Origin: Gemmatimonadaceae bacterium
GTDB lineage: Bacteria; Gemmatimonadota; Gemmatimonadetes; Gemmatimonadales; Gemmatimonadaceae
Length of the DNA: 64,000 nt
NCBI GenBank assembly: GCA_020851035.1
Contig: JADZDM010000005.1
Location: forward strand, 310,001-374,000
Direction of reading: 5' to 3'
Position 1 is the first letter of the stretch; each line of letters starts with the position of its first letter. Made by a program: the position numbers and the translations under genes. The notes under the pieces are model-generated. The model was not told the DNA's origin, made no database searches, and saw nothing but the letters and a program-made list of their open reading frames with translations. This document shows positions 60,227-64,000 of the stretch, piece after piece.

Positions 60227-62331
60227 CGACGTTCCTCCGGCTGCTCGCGACGCGAGCGGTTGCGCGGGTCGTCGGACGACGGCCGCGGACTGGGACGGGA
60301 CTGCTCGCGCGCGAGGGATTCGCGCTGGTGCTGGTCGGTGCCGGACTGGTCGCGCGTGCCGGCGTGGGCCTGGCTGTCGGCGGCAGCGCGCATCGCGGCC
60401 AGCTCGAGCGCCGGCGCGGCCGGCCGCGAGAAGTTCACGCTGTCGGTCGCACGGGCGGCGGTGGTCGCCTGCACGCGCACGCCGTCGGCGACCAGGCCGC
60501 GTCGCTCGAGTGCGTCACGCAGCTCGCCGATGCGATCGGTGAGCGCTGCGGCCTGCTGGGCACTGGCGAGCCCCAGCCGCGCATCCACCGACGTGCCGCG
60601 GGTGTCGATGCGGATCTGGTCCTCGATGCCGTTGGCGTTGTCCATGCGCAGCAACACGCTGCTCAGCGGGCGTGCCGCCTGTGACGCCTGCAGGTCCAGC
60701 AGGTGCGTGATGCGCTCGGACATGTGGACGGGCGTGGCGGGAGCGATGACGCGGGCGGCGGCCGAGGCATCGTTGCCGGTGATGGCGCTGACCGGGGCGC
60801 TCACGGCCGGCACCTGCGCCGGGCCGTCGGACTGCGCCGCGGACTTCGCGGCACCGGGTCGCGCCACCGACGCGACGCGGGCCACCTGCGCGACCGTCGC
60901 GACGCGTGCGACCTGAGCCACGTTCGACACCTGGGCCAGCCCGCCGCTGCGGGCCGTGTCGTCACCGGCGAGCCGCGACTGCCGGAGTGTGGCACGGGCC
61001 TGGCGCGCGCCATCCCCCGCCTCACCCTGCAGGTCACCCAGCAGCGTGCCGAGCGTCTCGGCCGAGACGGTGCGTTCCCCGGGCAGCTCGACATGGCCGG
61101 CGTCGCGTGCGCCGAGCGTGCGCAGCCCTTCCTGCACGGCCACGGTGGCCAGGTCGGCGTATCCCTCCGGATTCTCCCACTTGCCATCCACCATCAGGTC
61201 GGCGGCGAGGCCGGAGAGATGCCGGGAGTTCTTCGTCCAGGTCACCACTGGTCCCGGCGCGGTGCGCCCCTGCGCGAAGAGGGCCTCCTGGCGCTCCGGC
61301 GACCGCGTGGTCTCGACCACGGTGACGGTGCGGCCGAACTCCTCGCGCATGCGATCGATCACGCGCTCGAGCCGCTCGCGGAATGCCGGGCTCAGCGTGG
61401 ACAGGTCGCGCACGATCGCAGTCGCGCCCTTCGGCGCGCGCGACACCGGCGCCGCGGCAACGCTCACGGTCGGCTCCGGACGGACCACGTCCGCCGGCAG
61501 CGTCGTCATCCCGCCCAGCGCTGCCGGAACGGCCGCGGCGCCGGCGGCAGCGCCGTGCGCGAGCGCGCAGCCGATGGCCGCCGCCGGCGCATCGAAGTGA
61601 TCCTCGAGCAGCGGTGTCGGCTCCGTGAAGCCCCCGCCGGCGGTTCCCGACTTCACGAGACCGGCCAGGCGCTGCTGCAACGCCGCGATGCGCGATGCCA
61701 TCGGCTGCCCGTCACGCGCGCCGTGCGTGAGCGCGGCGGCGTCATCGTCACCCGACGGTGTGATGCCAGGATCCAGCGTCTGCTCCGCGACGGGCAGCAG
61801 CGGCAGCGGGATCGCACCCACCAGCGCCAGTGCCGCCGCCGTGGCGGAGTCGGCCTGCACCAGCGACACGGGATCGAGGGCACCATCGACAGCCGAACGC
61901 GTGTGTGGTGCGGCCACGGGATCACCCGCTGCACCGGTCGCCGCATCGGCGGCCACGGTGCCGGAGGCCGGTGTCACGTCCGGAGCCTGCGCATCGTTCG
62001 GCGTGCCCGGCAGCGCGACGGGTGCGTCGATGACCTGGGGATCGGGTTCGGCGACCGGCGCGGTGACCTCGGCCCGCGCGCCAGCACGACGCATCGCGCC
62101 GTAGATCATCGCGGCCTGCAGCTGCGCACGCAGTGCCCGCTGTCCGTCGGCGGTCCGCTCGCGCGCCGCGACCGAACCCCGCCGCGACGTGGTGGCCGCA
62201 GCGCTGTCCTCGGCGCGCGCGGTGGCGAGCGAGTCGGCGAAATGATCGCGCGTGCCATCGGCCATGCGCCGGTCGGGCTCGCGCGCGGGCTGGCGCGCTG
62301 GCGCCGGCGCCACGGGGAGCAGCGCGCTCAT
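60223..62331 (-). CDS. fliK: Hook-length protein FliK with embedded M15C peptidase domain
   Basis: A 702-residue protein. Residues 1-300 are Ala/Pro-rich and disordered, as in FliK N-termini. Residues about 305-420 form a peptidase M15C-like domain (see the separate entry). Residues about 557-621 are the FliK C-terminal Flg_hook domain (VLLRMDNANGIEDQIRIDT, then LTDRIGELRDALERRGL). The end is a charged tail. FliK is exported by the flagellar apparatus, measures the hook and triggers the FlhB switch. It lies in its normal place between motE-like/fliJ and flgD; the overlaps with both neighbours argue for a single intact gene. It is longer than the usual 400 residues because of the inserted domain and linkers. 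Confidence 0.92.
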   Translation of the reverse strand: MSALLPVAPAPARQPAREPDRRMADGTRDHFADSLATARAEDSAAATTSRRGSVAARERTADGQRALRAQLQAAMIYGAMRRAGARAEVTAPVAEPDPQVIDAPVALPGTPNDAQAPDVTPASGTVAADAATGAAGDPVAAPHTRSAVDGALDPVSLVQADSATAAALALVGAIPLPLLPVAEQTLDPGITPSGDDDAAALTHGARDGQPMASRIAALQQRLAGLVKSGTAGGGFTEPTPLLEDHFDAPAAAIGCALAHGAAAGAAAVPAALGGMTTLPADVVRPEPTVSVAAAPVSRAPKGATAIVRDLSTLSPAFRERLERVIDRMREEFGRTVTVVETTRSPERQEALFAQGRTAPGPVVTWTKNSRHLSGLAADLMVDGKWENPEGYADLATVAVQEGLRTLGARDAGHVELPGERTVSAETLGTLLGDLQGEAGDGARQARATLRQSRLAGDDTARSGGLAQVSNVAQVARVATVAQVARVASVARPGAAKSAAQSDGPAQVPAVSAPVSAITGNDASAAARVIAPATPVHMSERITHLLDLQASQAARPLSSVLLRMDNANGIEDQIRIDTRGTSVDARLGLASAQQAAALTDRIGELRDALERRGLVADGVRVQATTAARATDSVNFSRPAAPALELAAMRAAADSQAHAGTRDQSGTDQHQRESLAREQSRPSPRPSSDDPRNRSRREQPEERR
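61072..61419 (-). other. M15C L-Ala-D-Glu endopeptidase-like domain inside FliK
   Basis: FliK residues 305-420. RSPERQEALFAQGRTAPGPV closely follows the phage-endolysin pattern RSxxxQxALYAQGRTxPGxxVT (Listeria Ply500 group). SRHLSGLAADL gives the zinc ligands His371 and Asp378 (HX6D), and RDAGHVEL gives Asp410 and His413, in the positions of the catalytic Asp and third ligand (DxxH). All four key residues are kept. Such enzymes cut the peptide stem of peptidoglycan. Alignment was done by eye from memory of the family. Confidence 0.85.
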
Positions 62332-62903
62332 TCCGTGCCCCCGCGCCGGGGCGGCTGTTGTTGCGTGAGTGCGGCCGCGCGCTGCGCCGGCATGCTGGTG
62401 AGGATGGCGGCGGCCTGCCGGTCACTGAGGTGACTGAGGATCACGCTCACGTCGGCATCGGACATTTGACCAAGGACGCGGGCCGCGTCCTTCGGGCTCA
62501 TCGTGGAGAAGATCTTGGTCAGTCGCGCCTGGTGTGCGACGGTGGCGGGATCGATCGGGGCCACTGCGGCGGGTGGCGTCACGCCTGCCGCCGCCGTCGC
62601 AGCGACCGGCTTCACCGCCGGTGTCGAGTCGTGCGTGGCGGCCGGCGCATGGGCATCGCCGGCGGGTGCATCGGGACTGTCATGCGGCGCAGCGTCGTGC
62701 GCGGGCGCGGCCGCGCTGTCTCCTTCGGCGGCGGTGCTGTCGCCGGCGGCATGCGCGGAATCGGCCACGGGCTTGATGCCGCTCTTCTTCGCCTCGGTGA
62801 CGGCCGCCGCATGGGTGCGCGCGGACATGAACACGGTGAAGAACCCGCCTCCGCTCAGCCCCATCAGGAAGCCGATGACGAGTGGCACGATGAGCTTACC
62901 CAT
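62328..62903 (-). CDS. MotE-like (MgtE_N-domain) flagellar protein
   Basis: A 191-residue protein. An N-terminal membrane helix (LIVPLVIGFLMGLSGGGFFTVFM) is followed by an Ala/Asp/His-rich linker (60-130). The end (LTKIFSTMSPKDAARVLGQMSDADVSVILSHLSDRQAAAILTSM) has the repeated helix pattern of MotE/MgtE_N, which stabilises stator proteins and lies next to fliJ and fliK in many bacteria. It overlaps fliJ by eight bases. Confidence 0.85.
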   Translation of the reverse strand: MGKLIVPLVIGFLMGLSGGGFFTVFMSARTHAAAVTEAKKSGIKPVADSAHAAGDSTAAEGDSAAAPAHDAAPHDSPDAPAGDAHAPAATHDSTPAVKPVAATAAAGVTPPAAVAPIDPATVAHQARLTKIFSTMSPKDAARVLGQMSDADVSVILSHLSDRQAAAILTSMPAQRAAALTQQQPPRRGGTE

Positions 62904-63381
62904 TGGTCGAGCGCTCCGGATCGGTGGGAGTGGTGCTGCTGTTGTGGAATCGCGTGAGTGCGATCTCGTCCATCAGTGCGCGGTCGGCGCCCTGCTCCGC
63001 GGCGCGGTGCGCCTCGGACTGCTTCTCGCGCAGCGTGTGCAATGCGTGGCGGGCCTGGAATGCCGCGCGGAGTTCGTCCTGCGCGTGCCGGACGAGGCTG
63101 TCGGCCGTCACGATGCCGCTGTCGGCCGCCTCCAGCCGCTCGTCGAGTGCGCCGAGCACGTACTGCATCTGCCGGAGCGTGCCGACGCTGGTGCCGGCGG
63201 TGGCGGCGGCGGCGAGCGAGGCGGTGCCTGCCGTGCGCGCCTCGGCCATCGCGGTGCGCGCGTCGCGGGCGGCCAGCGCGTGCCTGTGCGCCGAGGTGAG
63301 GGCCAGCGCGCGGGCGCGCTCCGCCTCCTCGCGCAGCTCCAGCAGCTTCTGCAGCCGGAACCGGAAGTTGCGGGCGTTCAT
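62896..63381 (-). CDS. fliJ: Flagellar export protein FliJ
   Basis: A 161-residue coiled-coil protein. N-terminal [23 protein letters not shown] is the FliJ motif, and the remainder is a long antiparallel coiled coil rich in Ala/Glu/Arg. It binds FliI and FlhA to activate the export gate. The start overlaps the fliI stop by four bases. Confidence 0.92.
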   Translation of the reverse strand: MNARNFRFRLQKLLELREEAERARALALTSAHRHALAARDARTAMAEARTAGTASLAAAATAGTSVGTLRQMQYVLGALDERLEAADSGIVTADSLVRHAQDELRAAFQARHALHTLREKQSEAHRAAEQGADRALMDEIALTRFHNSSTTPTDPERSTNG

Positions 63382-64000
63382 GCGGCCACCCGCTGCGCAA
63401 CGAGGTGGTCGTAGCGCTGCTGCAGCTGGCGCAGCAGGGCCACCGAGTTCGCGATCGCGGTGCTCTCGGTCGGCGGCTGGCGCAGGAACGCCAGCAGCGA
63501 GTCACGCAGGGCGATCGCGGCATCCACCAGCGGGTCACTTCCCTTCTGGTAGGCGCCCACGAGGATGAGATCCTCCTTCTCGCGCCACGCCGCCTCCAGC
63601 TGCAGCAGCAGGTTCGCGGCCTGCTTGTGTGCATCGGTGATCAGCAGGTCGCGCACGCGGCTCTTCGACTCCAGCACGTCGATGGCCGGGAAGTGGCCGG
63701 CGCTGGCCAGGCGGCGCGTGAGCACGATGTGGCCGTCGAGGATCGAGCGTGCGGCGTCGGCGATCGGCTCGTTGAAGTCGTCGCCGTCCACCAGCACCGT
63801 GTACACGCCGGTGATGCCGCCCACGCGTGCGTTGCCGGCGCGCTCGAGCAGCCGCGGGAGCGCCGCGAACACCGACGGTGGATAGCCCTTGGTGGTGGGC
63901 GGCTCGCCGACGGCGAGGCCGATCTCGCGCCATGCCATCGCCACGCGGGTGATCGAGTCCACCATCAGCAGCACCTGCTTGCCCTGGTCGCGGAAGTACT
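63378..64000 (-). CDS. fliI: Flagellar export ATPase FliI, C-terminal part
   Basis: The right window edge cuts the gene, so only about 207 C-terminal residues are visible. [47 protein letters not shown] and [35 protein letters not shown] are exact FliI/F1-beta signatures, followed by the C-terminal helical domain. The Walker A motif lies beyond the edge. It unfolds export substrates with FliJ and FliH. Confidence 0.95.
   Translation of the reverse strand, partial: YFRDQGKQVLLMVDSITRVAMAWREIGLAVGEPPTTKGYPPSVFAALPRLLERAGNARVGGITGVYTVLVDGDDFNEPIADAARSILDGHIVLTRRLASAGHFPAIDVLESKSRVRDLLITDAHKQAANLLLQLEAAWREKEDLILVGAYQKGSDPLVDAAIALRDSLLAFLRQPPTESTAIANSVALLRQLQQRYDHLVAQRVAA

Noticed and set aside
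60850-60930. Repeated VARVATVAQVARVASVAR segment in FliK as an in-frame duplication
   Set aside because: It is a short low-complexity stretch in a disordered linker, with no sign of a domain duplication.

Overview
The window is GC-rich bacterial chromosome (about 70% G+C by eye) with tightly packed, often overlapping genes. The mixture of a large sortilin/VPS10-like BNR protein, PAS and AraC regulators and a complete-looking Gram-negative flagellar set (FlgH and FlgI rings included) suggests a Gemmatimonadota-type organism. That assignment is an inference from gene content only. No insertion sequence, integrase, phage gene or CRISPR array was seen.

Layout. (1) 1-7.1 kb: tRNA-Cys, a secreted VPS10/BNR protein, and a three-gene SDR / acyl-CoA dehydrogenase / phosphotransferase operon that resembles the bacterial levulinate (Lva) and mammalian ACAD10/11 4-hydroxyacid pathway. 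(2) 7.1-15.5 kb: housekeeping and stress genes (YceI, a PAS protein with a broken kinase core, YbjQ, a D-serine dehydratase/D-threonine aldolase relative, FKBP lipoprotein, DinB-like protein, an acidic unknown, and an ABC-2 type exporter pair). (3) 15.7-19.6 kb: an EAL-HDOD protein, motA-motB, and a histidine-kinase-like protein divergent from motA. (4) 19.8-35.1 kb: a glycan island of eleven same-strand genes (two methyltransferases, a COG5610-like HAD protein, glycosyltransferases, sugar epimerase, AsnB, DegT aminotransferase, two hexapeptide acyltransferases, a deacetylase-like protein). (5) 35.2-48.3 kb, minus strand: an FAD oxidoreductase, csrA, then flgK-flgN-flgJ-flgI-flgH-flgA-flgG-flgF, and a second block DUF2802-like-fliA-flhF-flhA-small ORF-fliQ. 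(6) 48.6-52.2 kb: three plus-strand genes (AraC regulator, secreted hydrolase, CmoB-like methyltransferase). (7) 52.2-64 kb, minus strand: flhB-fliR-fliO/P-fliN-fliM-fliL, then flgE-flgD-fliK-motE-like-fliJ-fliI; fliI is cut by the window end.

How the parts fit. Near-identical sigma-54-type (-24/-12) promoter sequences lie upstream of fliL, of fliQ and of both halves of the glycan island, and a weaker one lies upstream of flgF. This suggests that glycan synthesis is co-regulated with flagellum assembly and that the island could decorate flagellin or another part of the flagellum. FliK carries, between its ends, a domain that reads like a phage-endolysin L-Ala-D-Glu peptidase (M15C) with its zinc ligands and catalytic Asp in place, while FlgJ here lacks a muramidase domain. 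This points to a hook-length protein that doubles as a secreted peptidoglycan hydrolase. FliO and FliP are one continuous reading frame. flgL, flagellin, fliD, fliE/F/G, flgB/C, fliW and flhG are not in the window.
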